Of a stretch of DNA of 64,000 nucleotides, positions 48,263 to 61,820 are shown in pieces. A program made the translations under genes and the position numbers. Position 1 is the stretch's first letter, and the number at the start of each line of letters is the position of its first letter. Source of the DNA: Cinclus cinclus (Eukaryota; Chordata; Aves; Passeriformes; Cinclidae); NCBI RefSeq assembly GCF_963662255.1, contig NC_085046.1:48995797-49059796 (forward strand), in the 5' to 3' direction. Below the pieces are notes generated by a model. That model saw nothing but the letters and a program-made list of their open reading frames with translations. It ran no database searches and had not been told where the DNA came from.

Positions 48263-49510
48263 GATACTGTGAGCACTATAATCAAAGCACTAATTGAATG
48301 GGAGCACTAATCAAAGCCCTGCTAAAAATGGAAAATTAAAAAAAAAAACCATATCCACTTCCTTCCTTTTTTCCATTATAAGGATAACATAGACATAAAA
48401 AAGCATATTAAATTTTCAAGGCATGGCTTTTCCTTCGTGAACATATTGGGTTTAACCAAAGACTGCATTGTCTTTCAAATGGTGTTTTCAGTAACTCCCA
48501 CAACAAAGTTCTCCATAATTTTCTCAGGCACCAAAGGGAGGTTGATAGGCCTGTAATAGTCAGGTATTTTTTCCCACCCTTCTTGAAAATTTGAATGACA
48601 TTTTCTAGTTTACAGTCAACTAGGATATCTCCAGATTGCTAAGACTGTTATCAGATTGCTAAAACTGCCATATATGTGAGAGATCTCACAGTAACATTGA
48701 CCAACTCTTCCAGTAATCCAGGATGAATCCCACTGGGTTCCATAGATATATGGGCATTCAGTTACAGGAGCAAATCCTATACCAGTTTAAAGTCAGGTGG
48801 GAGCTTATCATTCCCCCAGCTGGAATCCTCTTATCCACACCTCTAGGCATACCAGGACCCATCAGTGATGTTAAGGACCAAGGTCTAGAAAGCATTTAAC
48901 ATCCCTTGCTTTATCTTCATTCATATTTGTGAGGTGACCAACTTCATCAAGTAACAGGCCAGGGTTTACTTTAGGAGTCCTTTTATTGTTAACATACTTT
49001 GAAAAGTTTTTTTGTCATCCACCACACTACTGGCAAGCTTCAACTCTAGTTGAGCTTGGCCATACAATTTTTCTGCCTGCACTACTGAACAGCATCTCTG
49101 TAGTCCTCTCACACACTCTGGACTTGTTTCCAAAACACATACATTTTCATTTTCTGCCAAAGCTCCAGGTGATCCCTGTTCAGCCAAGCCAGGCTTCTGC
49201 CCTGCTTGCTTGACATACAACACATTGGAATTGCCTGCTCCTAAACTCTTAAAGATGGCTCTTAAAACGCAACCAGCACCCCTCTACCCTTGAAATCAGA
49301 TTCCTAGGGGACATTACTAACTAATTTTTCAAGCAGCCTAAAGTCTGCCCTTCCAAAACCCATAGTGGCAACTCTGACAATAGTTTTTCTTGTGTCAAAG
49401 TTTTAAAATTAAGCATTTCATGATGACTGTGGCCAAGACAGCTACCAATTATCATTTCACCCATGAGACCATCTCCATTTACAAATTATATGTTTAGGAG
49501 GCTACCTTTT

Positions 49511-49741
49511 CTAGTTGGCTCCCTTAGAATTCATTATCAAAAGCTTAACCTCAACATGCTTTGGGAATTTCCTGAACTTTTTCACATTTGTTTTATTATG
49601 GTGCCAGTTAAAATCTGAGAAACTGGAGTCTCCCATAAGGATAAGGGTACCTGATCTACAGATATCCCTTAATTCCTTATAGAACAATACATCGGTGTCA
49701 TCATCCTGGCTTAGCAACCTACAAACTCCCACATCCAGCAT
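49511..49741 (-). pseudogene. Endonuclease remnant of the old CR1
   Basis: A 76-codon open piece containing LFYKELRDICRSGTLILMGD, resembling the endonuclease stretch before the conserved GDFN-type metal-binding box of LINE APE-like endonucleases; here it reads GDSSFSDFNW. Short and degenerate, but in the correct position and strand relative to the RT remains. Confidence 0.65.
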
Positions 49742-49745
49742 CCAA

Positions 49746-50068
49746 GTCTGATTTTCCTATGATTTAAAACCTTCAAATTCTGGCAGCAGCACCAGCTTCA
49801 GAGGCAGGTACAGGTAAACTGCATGAGGCTGATGTCATTCCCTACAACTGGAAGGGAAAAAGGAAAATACCAGCTGTGCTTCTGATGACTTTACCAATCT
49901 CCCCACCACGCTGAAATCTCTTTTGATCTCTCAGCATAACATTGGTACACACATGAAAAAGCAGTAACAGATAATAATCAGAGGAACATACCAGACTAGG
50001 AAGTTTCTTGGCAATGTCTTTAACTAGAACCCAAAAGAATACTTCCCCAAAAGCTGAGTCTGGTTGGC
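49746..50068. other. Short noncoding interval, possibly more 5' CR1 sequence
   Basis: It lies between the recognisable endonuclease remnant and the solo LTR. It may be further 5' sequence of the old CR1, but no motif supports that. It ends with TTGGC (50064-50068), the left target duplication of the LTR. Confidence 0.5.
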
Positions 50069-50788
50069 TGTCCTAGTTTGAAAGACAGGTATTTGCTAAG
50101 AAAGGCAGAAGCCTCCCTTTGAAAATGAAAAGTGTGATCCCTCCTCCCTACAAATTATTATAATTTTGGAATTAAGGGAGCTCTCAGGCAAAGATATGGG
50201 GATAGGAATAACAGTTCTTTACTAATATAGTTAACAAGACAAACAAAAACAACAACAGCTATGAAATTAGCTACAAACAGAATAGTAACTCAGTCCTAGT
50301 CCTTTTTGGTTGCAGGCACGTTTTCCCTCAGCTGCAGTTCCCGGTGCTGGGGGCAGGCGGGTCCCACAGAGCTGCAGGAGGGCTGGGGGTGATGACAGCG
50401 CTGTCCCAGGGGGAGAGAGAGATGGAGAGAGAGAGAGAGCCCTCCGCTCATGGTGTCGATCCCAATGCTCAGCAGAGTGCTGGATGATGGCAGGTTAAAG
50501 CGAGAAGGCAGCAGTGCGGGGTCCGACAGCAGTGAGGATGGCTCCCAGCACTAGGATGGCAGGAATTGGTGCAGAGGCGGCGATTGTCCTTCTCATCCAA
50601 ACTCCGCGGGTGAAATGGGCCGAGCCAGAGCCTTCCGTTTCCTCTTCTGGATGTCTGGATATCGAGGGGTTTCCCTCTTCCCTCCCCTCCCCACTTCCCC
50701 CTGCTACCAGGGCCTAATCAACAGGTATCTTAGCATGACAATGGGCAAAATTCCACAGAGGGAAAAGGGAAAGAACCAACCCCCAACA
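50069..50788 (-). repeat. Solo LTR of the same ERV family
   Basis: Full-length relative of the provirus LTRs; on the minus strand it begins TGTTGGGGGT and ends CTAGGACA. Flanks are TTGGC (50064-50068) and CTGGC (50789-50793), a 5-bp target duplication with one mismatch. No internal sequence is present, so the provirus was probably removed by LTR-LTR recombination. Its variants (for example the CAGCACTAGGATGGCAGGAA region) match the LTR at 61821 better than those of provirus 1, so it belongs to a second LTR subfamily. Confidence 0.92.
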
Positions 50789-50904
50789 CTGGCAGACTGG
50801 ATTTTTTTCTTCCCTTCAGAAAGTGGCTACCTATGACATTTTTTCTTTGGGATATGGTCATGAGGTGGGGGTTAGGGTAACCTGATGTCACCAACTCCTC
50901 TAAC

Positions 50905-51345
50905 AGAGAATCACAGAATCAAGTAGGTTGGAAAAGACATTTAAGATCACTGAGTCCAACTGTTAACCCAGTTCTGCCATGTACTCCCAGTAACCATGTC
51001 CTTAAGCACCACATCTATGCATCTTTTAAATACCTCCAGGGATGGTGATTCAACCAGTTCTCTGGGCAGCCTGTTACAATGTTTGATAATCCTTTCTGTG
51101 ATTTTTTTTTCCTAATATGTCATCTAAATTACCTCTGGTACATTTTCTCTTGTCCTATTGCTGTTACTTATGAGAAGAGACTGATCCCTCACCTTGCTAC
51201 AACCTCTTTCCAGGTAGATGTAATGAGGTCCCCCTGGAGCCTCCCTTTCCCCAGGCAAAGCACCTGCAGCTCACTCAGCTACTCTTCATCAGACTTGTGC
51301 TCCAAACCCTTCACCAGCATCATCCACCTCTTCATGTCCCTGTCC
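50905..51345 (-). repeat. CR1 3' fragment
   Basis: The plus strand shows the reversed CR1 tail (AATCACAGAATCAAGTAGGT at about 50909), GGTTGGAAAAGACATTTAAG, GAGTCCAACTGTTAACCCAG and CTCCAGGGATGGTGATTCAA, then the region corresponding to the end of the RT frame (CTCCCTTTCCCCAGGCAAAG). It is degenerate, with no long open frame. Same orientation as the other larger copies. Confidence 0.85.
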
Positions 51346-54300
51346 TTCTGATTCCAGAGCCTGTTATCTTTTGAATAAAGACACCCAGGAAGGCAAGGTA
51401 GTCAAAGAGAAACTTCTCCCACACCTCAAATGGAGAGTTGTATCCAATCACTTGTGTCCCACCTTCTGCCTGGTGGGGAGAGTGTGTAGGTTCCCTTTTG
51501 CCATATGTTCTACCTAACCAACATTTTTGTTCCCAAGAGGTCAGATTAGGCTTCCACCAGCAATTACTTAAGAACCTCCATCTACTTTTGAGTGAAACCT
51601 GCAGAAAGATTGCAAAGAGAAGCTGAATCAGGATCTGCTCCATGATATTAACCTGAGTTGATAGAAACATCCTTTATACTTACCGTTTGCCTGTCATCTA
51701 ATAGTATTAAAAACAAATGAAACTCACCTACTGGATTAATTATGAGAAGAGACAATGGACAGCCTCTCAATTTGGTAGCAACTGAAAGTTTAAAACAACC
51801 CTCAAGTGTCATCAGCAAAGGTAAATCAGAAATTCTTCCTCTTTCATGACACAGTTCTGTCAATTAGTTGAAACCAGCAATTACTGGTCCTTTCCTTTAT
51901 TAATTGTTAAGAATCAAAGCTTTTCTAGGATGATAAATGGCTCCTTGAAAAACACAATGCTCAGGTCTACTAAATTTGCACTTTTCTGTTTGTTTTTTGG
52001 TTGTGGGGTTTTCTTGGTTTTTTTTAACTATTCTTTTACACAGCCTATGAAAAGGAAGTAGAACAGGCTGCTGGGGGAAAAGTAGAGGGGCAGGGTATGT
52101 GTCATGGCAAAAAAATTCCAATGGATGGTTAAAAAACAATACAGAGATTTTCTCATTTAACTCACTGACCAGGGCAGAGATGTTCCCACACCTTCATTAA
52201 TTAAACAGGAAAGTTAACAGTGTTAGCAACACTAGGTACAAAACCTCATTTAAATTGCTCTGAAACAAAACAGGAAAAAAAGTAAATGCGTTCAGAGGAT
52301 GACCTTTGAGAATTCTGGCTTCATTAACATTTCAAACAGCACAGCACAAAATTAAGACAGGAAATAGACTTGCAGTGCTATTTGACTGCAGAAATATGTA
52401 TCATGAACATGCCCATAATTAACAGGATAGCAATGTTTTCCCATTGTCTTTGCTAATAACAGTGTAACATGCAAATGGAATTTCTCCTAACAAAATTGAT
52501 AGGATATTTCTATTAATTCCACCTATCAAGCTTACTGAGAATGCCATTTTTGCCCTTTGAAAGGAATTCCTCCATGCCTACCCTTGCAGGCTCATATAAA
52601 ACAATTGCAAAAGGCATATACAGGCTGCTCTTAAAATCCAGAGCCCAGTTATCCTTTCCCATGTCACAGCAGCAAGTTAATTGGGAATCCACTAGTGACC
52701 CAGGCAAGCATTACAGAAAGCAGTTCAGACGCCAACGTCATCCTTCCATGCAACACCACAGTGTTAACAGCCCCTTTCCATTGAGTGGAATAATCTTCCC
52801 TAAGCCCTATGGCCCTGATGGCACAGCACTGCAGGGCCTTATGCTGGGTTTTGGTTTTGGACACTCACACAGAGACCATATGTAACAGCATTTCTGCTAT
52901 TGTTCACCCAGAGATATTCTGCAATCTGGTAGACCTCACTGCTGGGAAATATTGACCTGATGTCCAGTCTAAACTCAATTTCATTCTCTGTTCTCAGATA
53001 ATATCCATCCTTGTACTCCCAAGCTGTGGTAACTGTAGGCTGGCTTGGTCATCAAGTGGCTGGTGGTAGGATTTTTAATTTCTCTTGTGTCAGATCAGCT
53101 TGAAAATCTGATAAAAGCCTGCACTGCCTCCTAGAGAGGAACGATACAGTAAGAAGTTTTTGACAAGGATCTGTCTCTTCCCAAGGCAAAATGAAGGGCT
53201 GGGTGTAACAAACAATTCAAGTATTGCTGCCAGTACTACACTTTTGTGATTAAGTTAAGTTGCATATTTTCAATCTGTTCCCCAATTACTCTTTTTCTAT
53301 ACAGTCCAAGAGGCTGAAGCAGGAAGAAACACAGCTTATTCCCTTGTAAAGGACTAGGGGGACTATCTAACTTCCCTCTCTTTGTATTAAGATGTCGTTT
53401 ACGTTTATGAGTTTACAGAAGTCACAGAAGGGGCAGACAGATACTTTGCCTGCTGATTGCTTTGGTCATATAATTAGCATGGACATAAAAGTCCCATCAT
53501 GAAGCTGTTGTACAATCACTTCTGCACCACAAAAGTTGTCACCAATCTACTAAGGGTTAAGGAAACAATGATTGTGGGGTGGAGAGACTTAGGAAACAGC
53601 AAACTTCAAGGATGAACCAGATTTGTGGATCTCAGCAGAGAACTGTGATTAAGGTGTAATATCACCTAAGATACAACATTGTCTTAAGTTCACTTCCCCC
53701 AGTGTTACTCTTTATCTGTATTACAATGGCAATTTATGCTTCTCAGTTCCCTAGTCCAGACAGTGTATCTCACCAGCAGGAAAGATTAAATTGCCCATCA
53801 CAAGTTGTCCTTTCCCTGTTCTTATATTATCAAAACCCAGTGAGATTAAAGCCAAAAGAAACTGAATGAAATACATTCATTTGCTTTGAATTCATGGCCT
53901 TACAAAGTTAGATTCTGACACACTTTTAACAGAAAAAGCAAAATCACAGCAGTTACCTGAAAGGTAGTGAGAGAGTTGGAGAAACATTATCTGCATTTGT
54001 TGTAAGAACTTGTAATATAAAATGTCTTCCCAGTATGCCCTAAACCAGAAGGCACTCAGAGAATAAACAATTCTAGGCTTCATTTGTTTAAAGAGGCAAA
54101 TTACTTATCACATTTTCAAGATCAAAAAGGGCTTTGAGCAGCTTTCCCTTCCACAGAACTCTTACCCATCATCTTCCATGCATGCTAGTCAGCAAAATTG
54201 TCTAAAGGTGAGGGATATTTCAAAATGCTTCACTGCTCCACATGCCATTACTCAAAAAAACCACTATGACTAAGACTCAATGCTACAGCTTTACTGCATC

Positions 54301-56355
54301 AATTACACATGTTCAATCATACTGATCTCAATTTTACATAAGGAAGGTGCTTCTAGAGTCATTGCTGGTAAGTTCCTTCCAAGGTTTGAAAATCAGAAAA
54401 AAAATCACTGCATCATGCAGTCATCTCATGATTGTTCTTCAGTCTAATACTCCAGCTTTTCATTCACTTCAAAATGTACCCAGCAGGCCAGCTGCAAATC
54501 CCCTAGGAACAGAACTACTTCTCAGGTGACAGAGTCCTCCTTGACAATTAGTAAGAATGATTTATTTGGAAAAAGGTCTTTTTCCTTGGGCTTGAACAGA
54601 CATTATAAAGCAAAAAATATTTTTTTAAAGTAAATACATCAGTATTTCCTGCTAGCTCAACACAGCTATGGCTTTTTCACAGGCAAGACCAAGTAATCTG
54701 AAGGGATTTGGATCTGTCCAGGAGCATAATTTTGTGACTTGGTTCCAGGTGGTGTCCAGTAACCACTTGTGCCCCAGGTGAATTAGCTATTAATTTAGTC
54801 AGCAAAGTTGCAAAACTCCCTGGAGCATCCCAACACCATGACAGTGGGAACAACCTAAGTGACAAAGGGTAGAATAAATGACTGCACAGAAAAAAATGCT
54901 GTGGGAAGCTCTCTGGCTCTCTGTCAGAGCCCAGGTGCCTCCCGCTGATTTTGTCTGTACTATCAATAAGATTATCTCAGTATTTCTGAAATTGTGCTCA
55001 AAAGCAGAAAAGTGGCCCTCTCAAGATCAGAACTATATTAGGAAAGAAGGCCCTCTATGGTGTCCCCATCTTTTTGTGCAACGTCCACAGACCACACTCT
55101 GACACAAAACCCCATTAACATACAATGGAAGGAATTTAGGGGAGCATTTTTCCTAGAAGTCTTGATTAGATAACCTTTATAATTCCTGGACAAAAACACC
55201 TTTCTTCTACTCTCTAAAATCCCCAGCTACTTAAAAAGTGGAAGTGCCTCAGGATAGATGTATCCCTACAAAAAAAACTGCAGAACATATATTTAGTGTC
55301 CATCCCTTCCTTCACCAATGAGTCATGTCCACAGGGGTGACAACAAAACACAGAGAAATTAAAAGCTTTCACAACCCAGAGAACAGCGTGAAAAAGCAGA
55401 AAAGTGAAAGAATTGAGGGCTGAAAATATTTGCTCTACAAAAAGGTCGATTTTTAAACTCTCTGTTTTGCCCATGTTAATCAGCAGCGTAAAAACCTGTA
55501 TACTCAGATCTATGTTTCAGCCAAGAGTGATAGGCTCAATAAATACAGCAACCAAAAAACTACTGAGGACAGGTAGCCATAATTCTTTTTACAGCTTTAT
55601 TCCATTAACTGATACAGTGTATGACTGTGGTTCATTTTCCTGCCCATTTTAATAGGGAGAGCAGTAGCTACACACCCTTACAAAACTCTTCAGCAGGTAT
55701 AGACTGCAGGAGCTGGGGCCTGAGAGAAGCCAGGCCTTCAAGTTTCATAAACTGGAGTTGGGTGAGGATCTACTCCTGTGCTGCTGTGACTAGACAGCAT
55801 CTAAATCTCTAGTGCTTCTGTTTCAGGTACGACAAAAATTCCTTTTGCTTTGCCCATCTCCCCTCAGCAGCTTCATCCCCCAGCTTTAGACCTGGTAAGC
55901 CATACTATAGGCTCTGTTAGAGATCATCTTTGGTGGAAACAAGCAGATCTTGCAGCAATCATATTCAATTGCTGCTGTTGTGCTTCAGCCCAGCATTGAC
56001 CTATGTTGCCATTCCCCCACACAGGAAGAGTTCACTGCCTTTTGCAGGATACTGAACTCTAGATTTCACTGTAGGTGTAAAAGCAGTTCTCCTTTTAAGC
56101 CGTTTCCACTTAAAACTTAGACAAGACCTCATTCCATTGATGGTTCATTAGTAGCAATACAGAAGACCAAAAATACCAGAGTGGATTCCTCAGCCCTGGT
56201 CACAATTTCTAAAGCTACTTTAGCCACTGCTAAAACATGTGCATCCTTGTCATTATGAGACTATCTTTCAGTCCTGGTACAGGTAGATGTATTGCTGAAA
56301 GCTATTTTTGAGTTAAGGATTCATTTCACCAAACAGACAAAGGCAGATACTATCG

Positions 56356-56377
56356 GAGGGGGGAGGGGGGGCAGGGA
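56356..56377 (+). repeat. G-rich tract with quadruplex potential
   Basis: Runs of six and seven G separated by single bases, with a further GGG, form a compact G-rich stretch that could fold as a G-quadruplex. Confidence 0.75.
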
Positions 56378-56937
56378 AGCCACTATGAACAATAGGAGAC
56401 TTTTTTTCCTTGACAAGATTCAGTAAATGATATGTTACTCACTGCAATACATATAATTTCTCAAGCCAAGCACAAACAGAAACAAAGAGACAAAGCCAAG
56501 AAAAGATTCTAGTATAAGTTCATGGGGAGCTTTTACACAGCAGAGGTGGGTGGGCATATATGACTTTAATAAAGAAACAGATACACTGATCAACACAAAA
56601 AAATGCCTGTCTAAGTTCACAGCAATGTCAAATCTAACAATCAGAGGTGATGCCATAGCATCAATTCACATCAAATTACAATAGCCAGAACACAGGAAAA
56701 AAAATCAGACCTCAAAGGACACATGCTAAGGGTGTACCAAAATTCATAAAATTTATCACTTATCAGCCCATCCAAAATTTTTCAGTAGCAACCACCACAG
56801 TAGTCATTCTTCCTAGTAAAATATACAGTAAGTGACAGGAGAAGTAAAAAAAAAAAAGATGCTATGAAAATATATTCCTAAAAGAAACCCAGCAGCGAAA
56901 AGAAAAAAGAAATAATTCCCATCCATCCCTTTTCACA

Positions 56938-56985
56938 GACTTTGACTTGATGATCCTTGTGGATCACTTCCAACTTACTGCAATC
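56938..56985 (+). repeat. CR1 3'-end scrap (tentative)
   Basis: TTGACTTGATGATCCTTGTG and GGATCACTTCCAACTTACTG resemble the CR1 3' UTR end in the plus direction. It is fewer than 50 bases long and not followed by octamers, so it is only a probable old fragment. Confidence 0.45.
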
Positions 56986-59900
56986 TTTATTAAAACCAGT
57001 TTCCCTGCACAGATGTTAATAGACAATAATCAAGAAATTTAATTCTCACATACTTCAGCTGTTCAACTCTAATCAAATATACTTACAGCAAGGTAAGGAA
57101 AAACAAACACTGTGTTATGACAGATATCCATCCATAACACTTTCCTGGTCAGGTTAGCAGCTGGACAACCAGCAAAGGAACCAGCTGGAAGGTAGCCAGG
57201 CTTGTTATCCTGCACCAAAGCTGCTATAATTTAGCTGGCACCCAGAGAAATCCGCAAGATTTGAGACAGCTGAGAGACCACAGTTATTATGTGCCAAAAG
57301 AGGAGAAAAATCCCAGTTTCTCAGGTGATGAATGAAAGGGGTAGGAAACTGGTGCAAACACCTGCAGATAACAGCAGTTCTGCAGCCACCAGCCCCCTTC
57401 TGTGGGAACCACAAATTAATCCATAAGGTACCCATGTTCAGGAGCAGAGAATACAACCTAAGATCTCCAGTTCTGAAATGAAGTCTAAATTACTAATTAA
57501 AGAAAAATAGTATTGTTGTTACTCACATTGCCCAGTATCTTACACCATGATTAGTCCCTTTGGCTTCAATTAGCTGCTATCCTGATGGGTGCTCACTAAA
57601 TAGCATCTAAATTCCCAATCTTAGCAAATTCTGAAAAACTGCCTTACTGATTTCCTTTCCTTTCCAGCTTTCCTAACAGGTGCATGGTTGCTCTGCAGTT
57701 ACCTCATTCAAGGTGAGTAACCCACAGTTTTGAAAGGTCTCAATTATACCCTTCTTTTTCAAGAAATCTGCTTTTTCCTGGAGAAAAACTTTATGAATCA
57801 TCCCTATATCCACCTTGGCATGACCTTGGGAACAGCTGGCTCAGGTGCAGCATCACCAGAGGAGCTACAAAATTCATGGAGCACCTTTTCTCACCTCTTG
57901 AGAAGGTACCCTTTTTAAAAGCCCACATTGCTAACAAACAGCTATGTTCAGACTGTGACCTGGGCGACTGCACTGGAGAAATCAGTTTCTTATGTTTTGC
58001 TTTCAAATTTTAAGAGAGGTAGGATAGAAGCCATAATGTCAATTATGCTTCAGTGCAGAGCCTGCTCAGAAGCATATAAGATGCTTCAAAGAGGCATTTT
58101 AGAGCTACTTATATATACACCTTCTGCACAGGGCTGTGTGAATGTCAAACACAGTCCAAAACAAAAATACCTAAGGTATTTTTAAACTCCCCGGAAGGAA
58201 ATTCATAAGAATCACCTGTTATTTTTAATTTTGTAGCTGAGTATCTTCAGAAAAAGGGCAAAGAAATCTTATTTTTTTATGGCTTCTTGTAGCTTCTGTC
58301 AAACACAGACCTGATGCTTTGTGTTTCTTGTGCAGCCATTCCAGCTTGCACTGGAATAAGACATTGGTTTACATTCATTCCGTACATAAATACCTTCATT
58401 TGTGTGTAGCACTGGTCTTATTCCACAGCAAGACTAAATTGACATGATGTTCCTGAAAACTTCAAATCTTTAAATTTCATGGAGGGGAAAAAAAGACCAA
58501 ATTCTTTTTAGACTTTTCTTCTCCACCCCTTCCACAATAGAAAGAGAGGCTTTCCTATGACCCCTGTGAGCAAATACTATAATAGGATTGTTTGGAGAGC
58601 AAGCCAGGGGGCAGCAGCATGATGAAAATAATTAATTATTTGATGGAAAGTTCCCCTTCTCATCTGTAACTTCAAACTTTATAAATCGCTCAAACTGATT
58701 TTGTCACCTTTGATGAGTTTTCTAAACAGGGTGGACCTTCTAGTGCCAGGGTGCCCAGGATGACCCTGCAGGTCCCCATAAATTTCCAGAACACACCTCT
58801 AAAGCAGAGGGCCAAGTTCACTCCCCAGAGCTCCCATGGTGACCAGACAGTCACACAGAGCTCATTTCCTCATTTCCAGCTTTGCTGCTGAGCCTATTTG
58901 ACAGTTGGGTAAGAGGATTTGTCTCCCATGTGGTAAGTAGGGAAGGTACGTGGGAGCTCAAATTGCAGAAAATTTTAATATCTCATGAGCTCTTTTCCAG
59001 CTTGAGCCTTAGCTAGCTGTCAGACAAGCAGTCAGTGCCTTTGCTAGCAAGATATAGGGGGGAAAGTGCCCAAGTGAAATAAAACTGGTTTGGCTTACCC
59101 TCTTGTGTTCCTTCCTCACATCTTCCCATTTGGAGGCTCAGGGTTAGAGGTTTGATTGGCTACAAACTGGGGACAGCAGTTTTGTTCACCTGCCCTACCT
59201 TGAAGCCAGCAGCTTTTCTGTTTGTTTTTTTTTTTTAATATGACTGAGCCAGCAGCCAAGAAATATGCCAATGAAGGTGAAGAGATCACATTAGCAGTTC
59301 CATCAGGGCTAAAGGTACACAACTGATAGAAATGTGATGCAAGTGTAGGTACCTCTGCAAAAGACCATCAGAGGGTTGGCACTTCCAGGCACTTCCTAAG
59401 TAGCCATCTGTGGAAATAAATGGACCCATTTTGACTCCCAGGCATTTATAATCATAGGGAAGAATGAAAGTCCTATTACTTTTGAAGCCTCTATCCATTT
59501 AATCATGCCAAACCTCATAATTAAAAAAAAAAACCCACCTGCCAACTGGCCCCTTTCCTTACCTGTTCTCACCCAAACCCCTGGACTGTGCTTGCACATC
59601 TCCAATCAGAGCAGTAAGACCTGAACAGCCTGGTAATGACAGAACATCCTCCTAACTCACAGAGGACTCTGGATGACCCAGGAAAGCTCACAAAACAAGA
59701 CAAACATAGCAAAGATTTTATTAATTAAATTAAGACCATCAAAAGTCTTTAAAGTTTTTCAAGAAATGTTAGTGTTTATGAAGGGAAGCTCATGCTGTTC
59801 AAATGGTTCCTGAGAGGACCATATCAGCAGAAAGTTTGCAGCATCTAGAGTATGTTTGTCTACCAGATATTTGGCAATATATCTATGTACACTTATTAAA

Positions 59901-61820
59901 AGTGAAAACGTATGCAAACCTTGGCAGTCTAGATATCCACCTTGGATTTAACACATGCTGTTCCTAAGTCCATTTATTTTCTCACATGCCTAGAGCAAGC
60001 CCAGAAGGCCTCAAGTAAAACATTCTAGGGTGCAATACCACTGCCACAGGCAGAGGTAGAAAATAAATTACTTCAGGTGCTTTGGGAGCATTAGCAGTAC
60101 TGAAGGCAAAGTGGCAGGCAGTGAAAAATAAATACAGCTAAACAGTCGGAAATAGATTCCTCTTGCTCCTTCTGGCTTTCCACTGGGGAAGTGGATGGCA
60201 AATACAAGCCCAGAAAGGGCTCCGCAGTTATTAGTGGCCATAAGTGAAGAAACTACCCCTTTTCCTTTTAAAGTCTTCAGCTAATACAGTAAACACTGAG
60301 GAAAAGAGACACTGAGCTGGGGCCAAATCCTGCACTGCTTCCATGGCCAGGACATGGACTGTCTGAGAGCGGCCAACTCCAGGGCCAAAACAGTTTGGTC
60401 ACTAGGGAAAAGTAAGACATCAAGTTAAGGATTCTTTAAGTTGCAAAGCAAATGCAAAGGAGACTAATGGCTTACAGACACTTTACAAGCAGCCAGAGTT
60501 AGAGGCACTGACATTCTGTAAGTAGGAGAAAGGCAGCACTTATTCCCATGTCCTTTTTAAGGGCCCCTTCTCAGAGGGGGGTTTCATTTACCCTGTTAGA
60601 TTTCAGCCACAAAGAATTCCTTTAGAAAAAACTCAATTAGTCTGGACTGCAACACTTGCTATTTCAGGAAGTGGGTAACAGATGGCTTTCAGAGGGACAG
60701 ACAGCTTCTGAGTATCTGTCACTCTGCACACCCAGGCTGGGTCTAACAAGCCTAGCAGACTAGCACCCACCATGGAGTCAGTGCAGCGCAAACCCCAGCA
60801 AGACTCAAATTATCATGTACCTGCCACACAGACAGGCTCCTGGAGCATGGTCAAGGGTGGGCGGGGGACCCCAGGTGGGGGCAGGTGCTGAGAGGCTGAT
60901 GTGGTCCTTGTGGGGGCATTGCCTCTATCTGGTGTTTCTTGTTTGCTGCCGGTGGTCTTCAGTAAGAAAGATCCCAAACAAATTGGAGCTCAATTCTTCT
61001 TAGAGTTGGACATGAGGAAAAAGACCACCTTCCTGATTTGTCCATGGGCCTTCCATTATAGAGGTGTCTTCAGCAGTTCATGCATTTGCTGTAGGCACTG
61101 ATTGGGAACCATCAAGTTGCATTGTTTGCAGCTGCACCCCTCCAAACTGCATTCTTTGGGAATTAAAATTCAAGTTCCCAGAACTAACCTGGTACTTCTA
61201 CTTGTTCTGGTGTTAAGAAGGTAGAAATTCTGTCTGTCAAGTCTTTTCCACCTCTTTTTAATCACTTGTAACTTAAAAATAGTAAGAATGCTTTCCTTTC
61301 TTCCAGATGCACTTTTTCAGCAAAGTATTTCCAGCTCAGTGAACATACTGCACGTAAGAAGTTAAACTGCCCTATATTAATCTGTCAAAATGCCCCATAT
61401 CAAAGGTTCTATGAGTCCATTGAGTATCACAAAATAAAGAGCAGTTTTGAGCTGTACAAAAAAAACCCCTAGATGAATGCTAGCAGTATGAAAACACATG
61501 AAGATAAATGCTATGTATGACTACAGTAATACCCACTAATCAGAGCATTCAACACCAAATGTTTCAAAATATCCGAAGATTTCTTTCTCTTCAGGCTTTT
61601 TACATCAGGTAATCCCATGGGAAATTTAACCACCTTTTAGAAAGAAAGAAAACATCCAGCTTTTCAGGCCTTAGAAAATATTCCCACATAGACCACAAAA
61701 GTCAGAGCAAAGGTTAAAAAGAAACAGTTTGGTTATTCTCTTCCAAGCCTCATACCAGGGCATCATTTGCAGCTGACAGCCCATTTACATGCCATCAGAA
61801 CAGAGACCTCACTGAGGGTT

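Larger units (their letters stand above)
47280..49745 (-). mobile_element. Old, degraded CR1-like retrotransposon (endonuclease to 3' UTR)
   Basis: Read on the minus strand, remnants appear in the order of a CR1 ORF2. At 49511-49741 comes an endonuclease-like piece (LILMGDSSFSDFNWHHN, fitting the GDFN box). The linker region is near 48966-49100 (VDDKKTFQSM). The RT start is near 48500-48620, with words reading as a Y-RPISL-type and VP-KIME-type motif. Then comes WVNNWLNSWAQGVVVN with GVPQGFILGP (48077-48262), then KYADNAKLGEAVDS (48040-48080), where the catalytic motif has become YADN, and then VQ-type C-terminal remains. The 3' UTR ends near 47283 with GAGTTGAACTCAATGAT-like sequence. Many stops and frame breaks show it is much older than the copy at 42506. 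Confidence 0.8.
51346..61820. other. Noncoding AT-rich DNA, no gene recognised
   Basis: About 10.5 kb with no family-like open frame on either strand. It contains a G-rich tract at 56356-56377, a CR1 scrap near 56938, a GC-richer patch at about 60830-60960, and a stretch at 52180-52480 with an ATGCAAAT octamer at about 52470 and a CATTGT word near 52441 that could be regulatory. None of this amounts to a gene. Confidence 0.55.
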
